A DNA stretch of 64,000 bases from Leucobacter coleopterorum. Lineage in GTDB: Bacteria; Actinomycetota; Actinomycetes; Actinomycetales; Microbacteriaceae. The translations under genes and the position numbers were made by a program. Below, piece after piece: positions 30,794-45,555 of the stretch (position 1 is the first letter of the stretch; each line of letters starts with the position of its first letter). The stretch is from positions 620,001 through 684,000 of the forward strand of contig NZ_CP049933.1 in NCBI RefSeq assembly GCF_011382985.1, read 5' to 3'. The notes below the pieces were generated by a model. It did no database searches. It saw only the letters and a list, made by a program, of their open reading frames with translations, and was not told where the DNA came from.

Positions 30794-32176
30794 TTAGACC
30801 CGCGCGAAGTCTTTCTCCGAGGTCCAGTTCTCCCACTGGCCGCTGTTCTCGAACTCAATATCGAGGGGGATGTTGGAGCGATCGCGCAGGATTGTCGTGG
30901 CAAACAGGCCAACGAACGTAATAAACATCAGGTAGACCGTGATCGCCCAGGTGGTCTCGTAGGTTTGCAGCAGCACCTGCGCGATGGTGGGAGCGAAGGC
31001 ACCGCCGATCACGCCGCCAAGGGCGTAGCTGATCGAGATTCCCGAGTAGCGCAGCGAGGCGGGGAAGCTCTCGGCGAACCACACAGCAGCAGGCCCGTAT
31101 GTCAGGCCGAGGCCAACCGCGAGCAGGCAGGTGCCGAGAAGCACGTGGAAGGCATCGCCGCCCATGACGAACTGGAAGAGCGGGATCACGCCGATCGCCT
31201 GGATGAGCCAGGCGAAGGTCATGAGCTTCTTTCGCCCGAAACGGTCGGAGAGTGGACCCGAGAAGAACGTGAAGATGCCCCACACGAGCGCAGCGGTGAG
31301 CACCGCAAGCTGCACTTGCACTGGGTCGTAGCCCAGACCGCCCTCTGTCTCTGGTCGTGAGGCGAGGCCCTGCACGTAACCACCGGTCAGCATGTAGCCA
31401 ACGCCGTTGTTGCCAGCGAAGAGCAGCGCGCACAGAATGACGAGGGGAGTGTGGCGCTTGAACACCTGCACGATCGGGGCGGATCCCTGCTGTTTGCTCT
31501 CCTTGATCTCGCTAAACACGGGGGACTCGTCAACGGTGCGACGGATGATGAAACCCGCGATAATCAGCACAACCGAGATGAGGAACGGCACACGCCAGCC
31601 CCACTGCTCAAACGCTTCGCCGGGTGCAACAACACGCATGAGGGCGAGCACACCGGAGGCGAGCAGCATACCGAGCGGAACACCCAGCTGCGGGAAGATG
31701 CCGTAGAAACCGCGCTTGCCCTTGGGGGCGTGTTCGACCGTCATGAGCACGGCGCCACCCCACTCTCCGCCCGCGGAAATTCCCTGCAGGATGCGCAGGA
31801 ATATGAGGAGTGTGGGTGCCGCGTAGCCGATCGTGTCGTAGGTCGGCAGCAGGCCGATGCCCACCGTGGCAATGCCCATGAGTAGCAGCGTGATGACGAG
31901 CATTGGGCGGCGCCCGAGTTTGTCGCCGAAGTGGCCGGCGAGGAACGCACCGAGCGGGCGGAACAAGAACGAGAGGCCGATCGTGATGAGCGAGAGGATC
32001 TGCATCATCGACGGGCCCGCTGGCTCGAAGAAGAGCTTTGCGAGGACCAAGTTGGCAGCGAACGCGTAGATGAAAAAGTCGTACCACTCGATGGTCGTTC
32101 CGACGATCGATGCGGCAACGACTTTACGGCGTTCTCTCGCTGAAGTTTGGGTGGGCGAAGGGGGAGAGTTCACCAT
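30794..32176 (-). CDS. MFS transporter of the metabolite:H+ symporter (MHS/ProP-like) family
   Basis: 460 residues from ATG 32176, which follows AAGGA at ~6 nt on the minus strand. It has 12 predicted helices and the hallmarks of the MHS group: ASIVGTTIEWYDFFIYAF near the N-terminus, GHFGDKLGRRPML in loop 2-3, LRILQGISAGGEWGGA in helix 4, and PLSDRFGRKKLM in loop 8-9. Family members import organic acids, betaines or shikimate-type compounds with protons. The luciferase-like oxidoreductase follows at 56 nt, suggesting uptake plus oxidation of one compound. Confidence 0.88.
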   Translation of the reverse strand: MVNSPPSPTQTSARERRKVVAASIVGTTIEWYDFFIYAFAANLVLAKLFFEPAGPSMMQILSLITIGLSFLFRPLGAFLAGHFGDKLGRRPMLVITLLLMGIATVGIGLLPTYDTIGYAAPTLLIFLRILQGISAGGEWGGAVLMTVEHAPKGKRGFYGIFPQLGVPLGMLLASGVLALMRVVAPGEAFEQWGWRVPFLISVVLIIAGFIIRRTVDESPVFSEIKESKQQGSAPIVQVFKRHTPLVILCALLFAGNNGVGYMLTGGYVQGLASRPETEGGLGYDPVQVQLAVLTAALVWGIFTFFSGPLSDRFGRKKLMTFAWLIQAIGVIPLFQFVMGGDAFHVLLGTCLLAVGLGLTYGPAAVWFAESFPASLRYSGISISYALGGVIGGAFAPTIAQVLLQTYETTWAITVYLMFITFVGLFATTILRDRSNIPLDIEFENSGQWENWTSEKDFARV

Positions 32177-32462
32177 GTGACATCCTTGTCTAACTATCGA
32201 ACAAACGAAATAGGTTTTTATCTTACACAAGTTGCCTCTTAGGCTCAATACGGTGTGAGAACTTTGAGGATCAACGTTGTTGGTGGAGTGTCGCCGGAGT
32301 TCCCAAACTTCAACCCTCGAAAAAAATTTTGAGTTCGCGCGAGAGTTTTGGGTCATTTTTGCATCTGTATATCTCGCGGCGTTCGGAACTGGCATTCGAG
32401 CGTAATCCGATTGCAGACGAACTCACCCCCCCTGGGCGCCGCACCCAATACTTTCCTGAAGG

Positions 32463-32494
32463 ATTCTGGGGAATCCTGCGGTTCTCAACGCGCA
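32463..32494 (+). promoter_or_regulatory. Putative ECF-type promoter of the 1,034-residue surface protein gene
   Basis: TTCTGGGGAATCC (32464-32476) with CGCA 17 nt after GGAA (32491-32494). This is the same element and spacing as before 8145 and 37786. The -35 part also forms a small hairpin (GGATTC, TGGG, GAATCC). The chosen TTG start is 22 nt beyond the -10-like element. The remaining sequence from 32177 to 32462 shows no gene. Confidence 0.45.
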
Positions 32495-32516
32495 TTAAAT
32501 ACATATGGAGGTCTCT

Positions 32517-35500
32517 TTGTTCGATCCTGTTCCAGCTGGGCACCGTGCGCAGCGTCACGTGATTCTGCGTCTGCTCGCGGCAGTCACCGCGGCTCTCGTC
32601 GGAGCCACACTGCTCACTCTTTCGGGCGTCCCATCGCCGTCCGTTGCCGAGTCCAATACGTCTTCGGTATACATGTCTGAATCGCAGACCCAATATGCGT
32701 ATCTCGCGCCGGGCGACACGCTATCACTGAGCTTCACCAAGGAAGCTGTTGCCTCAGAAGGCTCGGCACGAACCCGCTTCAAAGCTTACGATCCAGCGGG
32801 CGTCGAGCACTGGGACTGCGTGATAGATACTGCGGATCCCATCGGTGCTGTGTGTGCCACCCCTGCTCCGTTGTCGGGTGCCGCCGGCGTCTGGGAAATT
32901 GAGATCACCAATTATGTTCCCGTCACGGGAGCGATGACTGGATACGACTGGAACCACACCGTGGTTCACGAGGGTGCCCCAATTCTTGGTCGTATTTGGA
33001 GCAATGAGTACAGGATGTGGCAGCCAAACTCGGGCACACGGGCTGACCTGGCATTCTGGGCAGTCTCGGATGCCGGGTACAAGTACTCTCTTGCGCTCAA
33101 CGATTACAACGGAATTTTTTCTCAGTTGCTCATCAACGCCGCTGGTGTGACGCCGACCGATAGTTGCACCTCGTACTTCCGCTCGGTGGAGCTCGCCCCC
33201 ATTAATCGTGATTGCACTCCCTTCCGGCTGTTCTTCGAGGAGCCCGCTGCTGACCTTCCCCCAACTGCGCCCTCGCGAACGGGGACCTCAAGATTATGCC
33301 GCCGCTTCTGGATATCGACAGCTTGGCTGTATCCGACTTGGTGTTCACCCCAAGCCGTAGCGTCGCAGGCGCGGGTACGTTCGACTACTCAATTACTCCA
33401 TATTTTCAAGGCAACTACTGGGTGGAGATCGATATCGACGGCAACGGTTCCTACACCGATCCCGTTGACCGACGAATCCAGCAGGGGGCGGACGGCTCGG
33501 GCGCCTACGAGACAGAATTCGATGGCATTGACGGCGAAGGAAATCCGATTGACGAGTGTGGACAGATGCGGGCACGCATTTACTATGATCGCCTGGGCGA
33601 AATCCACGTTGTTCAGCGCGATGTTGAGGTGCGCGGTGGTGGGATCGAACTCATTAGGCAGAACGGCCCCGGAGCGCCGAATGACACGATCTATTGGGAC
33701 GACACCCAGCTCGATCCGAACCGTCAAACCACGACCCCTGAACCCAACGGGACCGCAGGCATCGCGAGTACTGGGGGAGTTCACGGCTGGCAGCGAGTCG
33801 CAGGTGCTGCTCCGGTTTCGTGGGGCGATGCACGTTCGATTGATGACTGGACCTATGTTCCGATCACCCAGGGGACCGGTGAGATTGCTATCGACGGGCG
33901 CTGCCTCAGCGTCACCAAGACAACTGATGCGATCTCGGAGGCGGTTCAGGGTGACATCGCCACCTACACCGTTTCGGTCGCCAATACCGGCACAGGTGAC
34001 TACACCGAGGCGGATCCGGCGATCATTGTGGACGACATGACGTCGCTTCTTGACGACGCGACCTTTAACGATGACGCGGTAGCGTCGGACGGTTCGCTCA
34101 CATTCGCTGACAACAAGCTGACCTGGACCGGACCATTACCCAGTGGCGACACAGTGACCCTTACCTACTCGGTGACCATCACGAACGCCGGTGATCATCA
34201 AATGAAGAACGTAGTCTCGGTGACACCGGAACAGTGCCTGAGCGGTGATGCACGATGCACAGCCATTACGGAGACTCCACTCCCGCATATCGTGCCCTCG
34301 AAGTCTTCCGACCCGGCGTCCGGAACGACCTTGGCCGCGGGTGAAGAGTTGATATACACGCTCTCCTTTACGAACGATGGTGCGTCGGCTGGGCCGATCG
34401 ACTCGACCGACGATCTCACCGCGGTTCTTGACGACGCGGATGTGACGGTCGAGCCCGTTTCCGATACCTCCGGAATCACCGCCACGCGCACGGGAACCTC
34501 ACTGCGTATCATTGGCGATCTCGCACCCAACACCACTGCACACATCACGTACACGGTAAAGGTGCGGGGGAGTAGCGATCGTGGCGATGGTCAGCTTCGC
34601 AATATCCTGATCCCGGATGATGAGGTCGGTGGCTGCACCGGGACGGACTGTGAAACTCAGCACAAGGTGGGCGAGCTCGACGTGTGGAAAACAGTTGATC
34701 CTGCTTCGGGAACCACGGTGCCCGCGGGTGAGGTGCTGACCTACAAACTGCATTTCTCGAACCGGGGTGAAGCTCCTATGCCGGTTGATCATGAGGATGT
34801 CCTTGCGGGGATCTTGGATGACGCGGATGTGACCTCGGCGCCGGTGGCATCGGATGCGGCATTGAGCGCTAGCGCGATAACTGAGGGTCGGTTCGGAGTC
34901 ACTGGAGTGCTTAAACCCGGTCAGGTCGTGACGGTTACCTACCAGGTCACGGTCAGAGCTGACGATGCTCGCGGTGATGGTGTTCTGGCGAACTTCCTCG
35001 TACCGCGCGGCGGTGACCCTGTTTGCGATGCCAACAACCGCACCTGCACAGCGAACCCCGTGGGAGCGGTGTCTGTGGTGAAAACCTCGGACCCGGCATC
35101 GGGATCTGCGGTGACCGAGGGTGAGCAGGTGACATATACGTTGACGTTCATGAACACCTCGCCTGCGGGCTCGTCTCCTGCTCCGGTGTCCTTTACAGAT
35201 CACATGACTGATGTGCTCGATGACGCAACGTTTGACGGTCGGCCAGTTTCTTCCGCGAAGTCGATCACGGCGAGTTTCGCGGATGAGAAGATCACAATCA
35301 ACGGTGAGCTTGGCCAGGGTGAGACCGCCACGGTCACGTACACAGTCCGCGTGAAGTCATACGTTGATCAGGGCAACCGTCGGTTGGGCAATGTCGTAGC
35401 GCACACCGGTATGGATCCGATTTGTGTGGTGGGGTCAAAGCTCTGCACGCAGCACGACATTCTGTCGACCACGCTGAGCCACACCGGCGGCGAAGGCCAA

Positions 35501-35620
35501 ATGCCCATTATTGTCGGTGCCACTGCGTTATTTGTGCTCGGTTCAGGTGCCTTTGTCTTCGCACGAATCAGGCGCCGCAAGACGGTACAGCAACTTAACA
35601 ACTCAACGCTCCTCGATTGA
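32517..35620 (+). CDS. Surface protein with DUF11/DUF7927-like repeats and LSHTG anchor (frameshift)
   Basis: The repaired protein is 1,034 residues. I choose TTG at 32517 because GGAGG (32507-32511) sits 5 nt upstream; ATG at 32505 has no such site. A signal peptide (VTAALVGATLLTLSG) ends near SVAES. A globular N-terminal part of ~400 residues is followed by four repeats beginning with patterns such as VWKTVDPASGTTVPAGE and YTLSFTNDG, typical of DUF11-type isopeptide or Ig-like stalk domains. The C-terminus is LSHTGG, a hydrophobic helix and RIRRRK, a sortase-type signal with an unusual motif. The frame breaks at CCC 33270-33272; one added C gives APLANGDLKI. Likely a wall-anchored stalk protein; ligand unknown. 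Confidence 0.85.
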
Positions 35621-35702
35621 GATTTCGGGGTCGAGCGATAGAAGACCGTTCGGCCCGAAGTCGATCCCCACTTGGGGTGGACCTCACTAGCCCGATACAG
35701 AC

Positions 35703-35736
35703 AAGACCCCCGCTGGCCGAGCCAGCGGGGGGTCTT
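35703..35736. terminator. Bidirectional terminator between surface protein and carboxylase genes
   Basis: AAGACCCCCGCTGGC pairs with GCCAGCGGGGGGTCTT around CGA, a 15-bp stem with one extra G. It lies between the convergent ends at 35620 and 35758. Confidence 0.8.
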
Positions 35737-35757
35737 GAACTATCCGGACTGCTCCGA

Positions 35758-37524
<1,767 letters not shown>

Positions 37525-37718
37525 GGGCTCCAGCCTATTGGAGGGAGCGGAGTATCCCTTGGATATATTGCACAAACATTTCGCAGAAACGCGGTTTGAA
37601 GTCGCTAGGGCCCGAAAGGCCACATAATTATGGTGATCAATTATAGACAACGAATGTATGTGTGTTAGTGTTCGTGGTGCTTATATGCGCATCGATCCTC
37701 ACGAAAGCGCAACTGGTC

Positions 37719-37749
37719 TTTTGGGGAGACCGCCAAGTTTGGGATCGTT
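37719..37749 (+). promoter_or_regulatory. Putative ECF-type promoter of the 2,533-residue surface protein gene
   Basis: TTTTGGGGAGAC (37719-37730) with CGTT 17 nt after GGAG (37746-37749). It matches the elements before 8145 and 32517. The start codon is 36 nt beyond the -10-like element. GGTCT/AGACC arms around the G run could also form a short hairpin. Confidence 0.5.
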
Positions 37750-37785
37750 TGTGCTGTCATTTCTTCGGGGAAAAGAAAGAAACAC

Positions 37786-40700
37786 ATGAAGCAGGGTCGT
37801 TTGAAGCGCGCCGGAACATTTATTGCGCTGACAGTCGCAGGGATGTTAGTGCTGTCGGGAGGCGTGGTCAGTGCGCAACCTGCGCTAGCCGTGGGGCCGC
37901 CCGTGACGTTTTCGCTCGCAGCAGTTGAGCTTGGCAGCGGCGAACCGCTGACCACGGTGAACTCGGGGAGTGAGTTCAACTACACCGCGAGTGTGGGTTG
38001 CCCTGATCCCTCGGGATGCGGACCAGCGACACTCTCGATGCAGTTTCCTGCTGACGTTGAATTTCTGGCGAGCGCATTTACGCCACCCAACGGGGTCACC
38101 GTTGACGTGAGCCCCAGTACAGGACCGGCCACCGGCAAACTCGTGACTCTCACTTGGGATAACCTGGCCGCCACCTCGGTCGTCTTTTTACCCTCTCGCC
38201 TGAGCGCATCTGTCGCAGCGAGCCTCAACGGCGCGGTGCAGTCTGCAACCGCCACGCTTACCGCAGGTGAGGGTGCCAACACCACTGAAATTAGCGGTCG
38301 CGCTGACATTACACTCCGGGTCTTCCAGAAGGCATCACTCGTTGGGGTCACCAAAAAGTGGAGCACCACTAGCGTCGGGGATGGCAGCCGAGCGGACGTC
38401 TCCTCAACCACAACCGGGGTTGCCTCAGCAAACTCGGTGAGTTCACTGGTCTTCACGGATCCCAGCGCCGAGACCATTCCCGCAACATCGATCCCCGTCG
38501 CTGAAGCCTTCGATCTGAAGACTCTCACTCTCACCCAGAACCCCGCAGGTGCGGCAGTCGACTTTGTGCTCGAGGGTGGGCGAACAGAATCTCGAGCTCT
38601 CGCTGCTGGCGAGCTGACGGTGGAAGCACCTGAGGGTGCTGTGGGCTACACGGTCACCGTGGCCGGGTTGCCCGCGCTGAACGATGCTGCCGCACCGGCG
38701 CGTACGGTCTCAGTGCAGGCGAACTACACACTTCGCGATGCCAAACGAAGCGACGGATCGAGCCTGATTGATCCAACCGTCACCGCTCGCTCGGTGCGTG
38801 GAACGGCACTTGTTGCGAATACAGTGGTTGATCCGGCACCGGGTGACTCCGGCCGGGTCGAGACCTCAACCCGCGAAGACATCTCCGTTGTTGCCCTGGT
38901 ACCGACAATCTCGCGATCACTCGACTGGGTTACTGAGTCGGGGGATCTCACCTCGGTCTATCGATCAGGTGAAGCTTCGACCACAACGATCAGGGCGTCG
39001 AACTCTGGAGTTCCAGTTCTCTCTTCGATCAGCGTGAAAACCTCCACAGATGTCAGTTCGTTCCTTGATTATCAGGCTCTCACCGCTGTTCCGAGCGTGA
39101 TCTTCCCGAAGGGTGCCACGACAGCAACAATCCAGTATCTCTTCGTTTCGGCACCAAAGAACGGCGAGGTACAGACATTTACTTCGGGATCCCCGGTACC
39201 TGACTCCTCCATTGACGGACGGGACCTTGCTGATGTTGCGGGCTTTGTGCTCACGTTCTCTGCCCCGGTAAACGGCGAAATCGCGGGTGAGTGCGTTCTT
39301 GCCGACGACTCCTGTGCGGCTGTCGTAAAGGTCGAATCAAAACTGCGCCAGACGCGACTCACAAACGGTGCCGCGATTACCGCGCCGACAAGCAACCCTG
39401 GCAGCACGAGCGTTTCAAACTCGGCTGAGGTATCTGCTGTCGCAGCAACCGGAGCGATCGTGAACCAGAAGACCAACGCGGCAACTCTGTTGATCGTCAA
39501 GCCGCAGTTCACCGCAAAGCTAGAGAAGAAACTCGGCGACAACAGCGACCAGACGGTGTACCCCCTCACGGGTGTAGCGAAGGCGGGCGACTACTACGAC
39601 TCGACAAAGCCGACGCAGTCGTTCTCCGATCACAGATTCCGACTGACGGCCTCAACTGAGAAAGCTGAGAACGCCACCGAACTGCTCGGTGCTGACGAAA
39701 TCGTGATGGCGGATCCACAAACCGTCCCCACAAAAGCGAACCTCGCAAACAACCCTTTCAACGCCACGAAGTTCTCGGCGCTGCCGACCGCTGACGTTGC
39801 CTGCATCGACAGCAAAAAGAACCCTGTCGCCTCCACCACCAGCATGATGGTGTGGGTGATTGATCGGATTGCAGATCCAACCAGCGTCACAAAGGTTCCG
39901 TTCGATGCGTCGATCAACCTCGACCTCGTGGTCGGCGTTGAGTACTCGGTGCAGCCGAAGTCTGCGGAGGGACGATTTCCGATCGACCTCAGTTGTAGCA
40001 CCCCCGCTGGAACCACGATCAAGTTCCGCGATCACCTGGTGAGTTCAGGGGTTGCCGTGTCGCCAGCAACCATCGGATCGGTATCCACGCCTGGCCTCCT
40101 CGCAGTTGGCAATACGGCACTGCTGACCACCGGTCAGAACACCGCAACGGCCACTGGCAGCGATTCCCTCTATCTCCTCGAACTCGAACGGGCTGGGGCG
40201 ATTAAGCACTACGACACCGACGCCAAAACCTTTGGCATACAGGGGCAGAGCTCTGCGACGGCGTTTTTGCTTGCGGGGGTTCCCGCAACCGAGAACACCC
40301 TGAAGGCACGAATCGTTGATGGCGGTGGGAGCGCAACCGGAAGCTCGCTTGACGTGTTTGCGTTTGTTGGTGCTCGCGATGCAAAGGTCGGCCCCGATCA
40401 GAAGATGACCATCAGTTTCTTCGACCGCGCCGGAAACCCGGTCGGACCGACGGGCACTGTTACGGGCCCGACCGAGTTTAAAGGCACTGAGCTTTCTCCC
40501 GACGATATCGAAAACTCGCAGAGCGACAACTACCTTGCTGTGCAGGGGGAGAAACGCAAGATCGAGTGGACCTCTGAGATCACGGCAGAACAGGCCGACG
40601 ACGTGTATGCCGTTCAGGTCGATGTGACTCGTACCGATACGTCAAAGCCGTTGCAGCGCTTTGGCGCGTTTTCGGTGGTGACAGATATGACTCTGCGCTC

Positions 40701-43700
40701 GGCTCTGAAGAGTGATCCGGCGAAACCGGTAGCGGGGTCAGTCGGCGGTATTTTCCACTACAACTATGCCGCTGCCTCCTCGCTGCAGGAGGGGGCAGCT
40801 GGCTGAACTCCTCGCAAGTTTCAGCCAAGTATGCCGTGTTTGCTCCTGATCAGCTGTTTGGTGATTCTGCGGTGAACTGGCGCAACCTAACCGGTACCAC
40901 CGTGTTGGTTGCCCAGCACGCGACGAAGTCGCGGATGACCATTGACGCGTCCAACAAAACCGCCATCGGTGTCTCAGGGGTGCTCCCTGAGAACCAGTGG
41001 TCTGCGACAGGCAGCATCGCGGTTGGCCTCGACAGGATCGGGGCGTCGGTTGGCGGCGATCCTGACCTCGGAGCAAACCCGTTCGCCATTAACTCCTTCA
41101 GTGGTATTGAGTCGATGATCTGGCCCGAAATGAACGACGCTCCGAAAACTGGCACCGAAGCGCAGAAGCGGGTCGCGGGCAAAATTACATACACCTACGC
41201 GGATGGCAGCACACTCGACGTTGCCGCGCCTGTGGGTGCGACTGCCGCGCAGATGAACCCACCCGAGGCAGACTGGGACAAGATCGTTGACGTTTCAGTC
41301 ACGTGGCAGCAAAACGGAAAATATGTCGGGCTGAAGCGCGCGGCCGCGACAGTGCAGGGGAGACTCGTATTCCAGCTGACACTGCTCGACAAGGTTCGCC
41401 AGGGCTACAGCTACAAGTTCTTGAGCGGTGAACCGACTGACCTCACTTCGGGGCAGAGCATTGACGGCGCGTTCCAGACCGAAAGCGGCAAAGTCTCACA
41501 GCTTGCCGAGGTTCGCCCCGTGTATAGCGCAGCGTTCGGTGACATGAAACTGACCAACGACCTCGGTGCTGACAAGGTGGTCATCGACGTCGCGGATAGC
41601 TCGGTTGCTGTTTCGCTGCGAAACACCACCGGTGGAACGCTCTACCGAGATTTGCTGCCATCCGCCGCGTGGACCCTCGCGGTGAAGAACACCGGTAACA
41701 TTCCGGTTTCGGCGCTGCGGTCATCCACGTCTTCGGGGTTGCTTGACGGCAAGAGCTGGCCGGACTCCGATCCTGCCGGGTATTCCGTTGAGCCGGGCTC
41801 GTTATTCGATGCTTTTGATGTGACGCGAGCACGAGTGGTATACCCGAGCGGCGCAAGAACTGCAACAGTGTGGGCGCGAGGTGCTGATGGTGCTTGGAGT
41901 TCCCCGATTGCCGCGGGCAATGGTAGTTACTTCACTCTCCCACTACAGGGAGACGGTCCGAAAGCCTGGAGCGACGTCACTGGCTTCCGGGTTCAGTACA
42001 CCGGAGATGAGATTCTCGGCATGCGCATTGCGATGCAGGCGGAGGGGTCGCTCCTCATTGAAACCAAGCTGCGTGCAACACTGCGTAGCGATCCGAACGT
42101 CATTTCTCCTGCAACAAAACTGCCTGAGAACCAGACGCAGTGGCAGGTGCCAGGAACCGGAGCGGGCGCTTCGTACCTGGGCACCTTCGTGGCACCGCTC
42201 GCTGAAATGATTGCCGATACGGCGCTCGCCTACATCACCCCCGGTTCACCTTCACCAAAAGTGAACAAGTACGCGGGCACCTACAATGCCGCGACGAACA
42301 CCGGCACGACCACGGCAAACACCAACCCTGGTGCGTGGACAAACTTTTATATTGTTGTGTCGAATCTGAGCGGCGCGAGCAGCAACCTAAGTGATCTGCA
42401 GGTGGTTGACACGCTGCCGAAGAATCTCATTTACAACGCGGCAAACTCTTCGGCGGAGTGGTCCGTGGCTTCGGCTCCGGCTGGAGTGTCGACTACTCCC
42501 GTCTTCACCGAGACAACTGGTGCGGAGACGCAGTTGCGCTGGGTATGGCCTGAGGGGCAATCGCTCAAGCCCAACGAACGAATTGTGCTTAAGGTACCCC
42601 TGCAGATGCGTGATGGAGTGCCAACCGGCAGTTCGGCCGTCAACTCGGCTCGCCTGGTTGCCTCGGGGATCCCTGGAGCTACTGTTCAGTCTGTTTGTCA
42701 GTCAGAGGATTCCGCCTCGGCGAACTGCGTCTCGACCGCTGCAGTGACCTCGCTGCGCAACGATTCCGTGCGTATCGAATCGTATGCACAGGCTGGGGTC
42801 GTTGACTCGAAGACGATCGATGGTGAAGAGTGCTCGCCATCGACGATTGCTGACTGGCAAGATGGCACCTGGGTGCGCAACCCCTGCGTGGTGGAGACGA
42901 GCACCGGAGGCACAATGACCTACCGGCTCAAGCTCATCAACTCGGGCAACAATGACATTCGGTCTCTTCGTTTTGCTGACGAACTGCCTGCTGTTGGAGA
43001 CCGCGGAGTTGTGCTTCCGGGCGGACGCGGATCTGAGTGGACGCCAAAGCTTGTGCCCGGATCGGTGCGCCTGATTGGTGGTGAGGAAGCCGAAGCACTC
43101 GGTGCGCGCGGCGACGGAACCGTCGCTGATGCATTCCGGTACAGCAGCACTGCGGATCCCTGCGTGCTGAATCCAGACGCCTATGCGGGCCAGAAGACTC
43201 TCGAGTGTGGTGCAGGCACATGGACGAGCGCGGCGAGCACCTCTAGCAAGGCGCTCGGCGGTGACGTCGCATTTGGCAGTGGAAGCCTGCTGCGCGGCGG
43301 AGAATTCGTGATCGTTGAATTTAAGATGAGTGTTCCTTCCACTTCGACAACGGCAGCGGTTGCTTGGAACAGCGCCGCAATTACCGGACGCGCAACGCCA
43401 GTGAGTGACTGGTTGCCAGCCGCCGAGTCGGCACGATCCGGTGGCAGAGCGCAAGACACGACTCTCACCCTGAACCTCGCACTCGCCGATTCCGATGCCG
43501 CGAAGTGGCACCTGAAGGCGCAGCAGTACGTGGTGTATTACAGCTGCCTTGCTCCGGGGGAGACCGTGCCCTTGACCGGCCAGGTCACCATGAAGGGTAT
43601 TTCGAAGATCGATGGCGTCGAAACTGCGACGATCCAGAACCTGCCTCGCGGGGCGGAGTGCCAGGTGACCGATGAAAGCTATCAGCCGCTTGGGACAACC

Positions 43701-45386
43701 GGGCAGCGGGGGACACCGCAGCAGTACGGTTCTGTAGCTACCGGGGCCACTGGGTACAGCTATACGACTGACCCGGAGGATCCGCTCGTGCTTGGCTCGG
43801 ACCCCGCGCTTAACGTGATCACAACGACCAATGCTTACGCGGCTTCGTCTGTTCTAGTCAGCGCGGTTGCGCAGGGTGACGCTGTTTCGTACCTGCCTGC
43901 TGGATCGAAGTTCCAGGTAGATGCGACCTGCGAGTTCGGTGGTTTCACCGAGACCTACGGTCCGTTCATGATCGAGAGTGGCGCAGAGACTCCCGTTGAA
44001 GGGTTGCCTGTCGGGGCGAACTGTTCCTTCGAGGAAACCGATCACCTTGGTGCGAGTTACGTGGCAGCAGCCGTTGATGGTGGTGCAGCAACTCTTGACT
44101 CCAACCGTGGCCTTCGTATGTTGACCATCGAGCCGGGTGCGCACACTCTTGAGTTCATCAACACCTTCGCGGCTGGTGGGGATCTGACGGTTCTCAAGAC
44201 CGTGGAGACTCCAAAAGCCGGAACGGCTGTTGGTGACGTAACCTTTGGCATCAGTTGTGTGATGGGTGGTGTGGCGCTCGACCTGGGTACAGATAGCGAG
44301 ATGACGCTTTCGTTTGGGCCCGGAGCTACATCCACATCGGGCAGCATCTCTGACCTGCCGGTTGGTTCTGCGTGCACTGTGAGCGAGACAAACGCGGGAG
44401 GCGCGAACATCGCTGCTCCCGATAAGACCGTGACGATTCTCGACGGCACCCAGGTGACCGTTGAGATGACGAACGTGTTCTCGCCCGCGCTGCTCGAGCT
44501 CAATGTGGCCGTCGATGGCTCTGCCGCAGCGAAGTCGTGGGTTCCGAAGAACTACGACATCACCGCGGTTTGCACGCGCGAACTCACCATCGGCGGAAAC
44601 CCCGTGACAGTCACCGATTTCGGCGGCAGTGTTCCTGTCACCGTTGGCAAAAAGGTGGAGATTCGGGATCTGCCGCAGGGCTCGCGCTGTGCGGTGACCG
44701 AGCCCGATAACAAGGGGGCTCAGGCCACAAAGACCTCCTCGCAGACCGCCGGGGTTGTTGACCACAGTACGGTTGACGAGTCCTCACTCGTCGATCTGCG
44801 CGGGCCCAGCAGCTCAGGCGCAGCGCAAGAGACCGCGGTGCTCGTTACGAATACCTTCGAAGCGGGCGACGTTAAGGTCAGTAAGAAGGTCACCGGAGAC
44901 GCCCCGAAGAACGTTGACTACGAGTTTGCGGTTGCGTGTACCCGTGCGGATGCAGGTGGCAACCAGGTGAGTGTTCCGCTCGAGAACTCAAGTTTCAAGC
45001 TGAATGCAGGATCGTCGACGACACTGTCGGTGTGGGCTGGAGCGAGTTGTGTCGTGACCGAGACCCAGGCTCACGGGGCGCTCTCGCAGAGCTTCGCCGG
45101 CGGTCAGTCAGCGAAGGGAACGTCGAGTGTTATGGTCGAGGTGCCTGCGGCTTCCAGTCCCGCAGCTGAGGTGACCGTGACGAACCAGTTCGCACCCGCT
45201 GAGGTCGTTGCTATTGAAAAGGATCCGGTTCCCGGCCTGTCGGTGACCGGAGCCCAGAACAGCATGATCTGGGTTGGCGGCGCGCTGCTGCTGGTTGTCG
45301 GGCTTGGCCTCACGCTGCTTGCACTGCGACGCCGTCGCAAAGATCGTGCGGATCAAGAAGAGGTCGCTCAGGATCCTGAGGTCTAG
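37786..45386 (+). CDS. Large surface protein with DUF5979-type repeats and LSVTG anchor (frameshift)
   Basis: The repaired protein is 2,533 residues. ATG at 37786 follows GGGGAAAAGAAAG. A signal peptide (TFIALTVAGMLVLSGG) ends near PALAVGPP. The long middle region is beta-rich with DUF11-like modules (TNFYIVVSNLSGASSNLSD, MTYRLKLINSGNNDI). The last ~600 residues are five DUF5979-type repeats, each with ISDLPVGSACTVSETN-like strands and a closing TNVF or TNTF. The C-terminus has LSVTGAQ, a hydrophobic helix and RRRRK, a sortase-type signal. The frame breaks at GGGGG 40791-40795; one added G gives EGGSWLNSSQ. It probably stands off the wall as a stalk or adhesin. No catalytic motif is visible. 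Confidence 0.87.
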
Positions 45387-45404
45387 GGAACCTTAGTCCT
45401 GCAA

Positions 45405-45449
45405 CAGCGGGTGCACTGGGACTTGTTCCTGGTGTACCCGCTGCTGTTT
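45405..45449 (+). terminator. Terminator after the 2,533-residue surface protein gene
   Basis: CAGCGGGTGCAC (45405-45416) pairs with GTGTACCCGCTG (45432-45443), 12 bp with one G-U pair, followed by CTGTTTG. It lies 19 nt after the stop codon and just before the tRNA gene. Confidence 0.7.
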
Positions 45450-45476
45450 GCTCAGATAGTATAGATAAGTTGCCAG

Positions 45477-45553
45477 GGGGCGTTAGCTCAGCCGGTTAGA
45501 GCAGCGGACTCATAATCCGTCGGTCGCGGGTTCAAGTCCCGCACGCCCTACCA
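45477..45553 (+). tRNA. tRNA with CAU anticodon, most likely elongator tRNA-Met
   Basis: It folds as a full cloverleaf: acceptor GGGGCGT with ACGCCCT (first pair G-U), D arm GCTC/GAGC, anticodon arm GCGGA/TCCGT with loop CTCATAA, T arm GCGGG/CCCGC with TTCAAGT, discriminator A, and encoded CCA at 45551-45553. The D loop (AGCCGGTTA) and loop CTCATAA fit elongator Met. A tRNA-Ile2, which also has a CAT gene anticodon modified to lysidine, cannot be excluded by eye. It lacks the three G-C pairs of the anticodon stem expected for initiator tRNA. Confidence 0.9.
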
Positions 45554-45555
45554 AA

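Noticed and set aside
37719..37785. c-di-AMP-type riboswitch in the leader of the large surface protein
   Set aside because: Only short GGGGA hairpins are visible; the conserved core and length of the ydaO/yuaA class are missing. A promoter element fits better.
45477..45553. Initiator tRNA-fMet
   Set aside because: The anticodon stem lacks the three consecutive G-C pairs of initiators; elongator Met (or Ile2) fits better.
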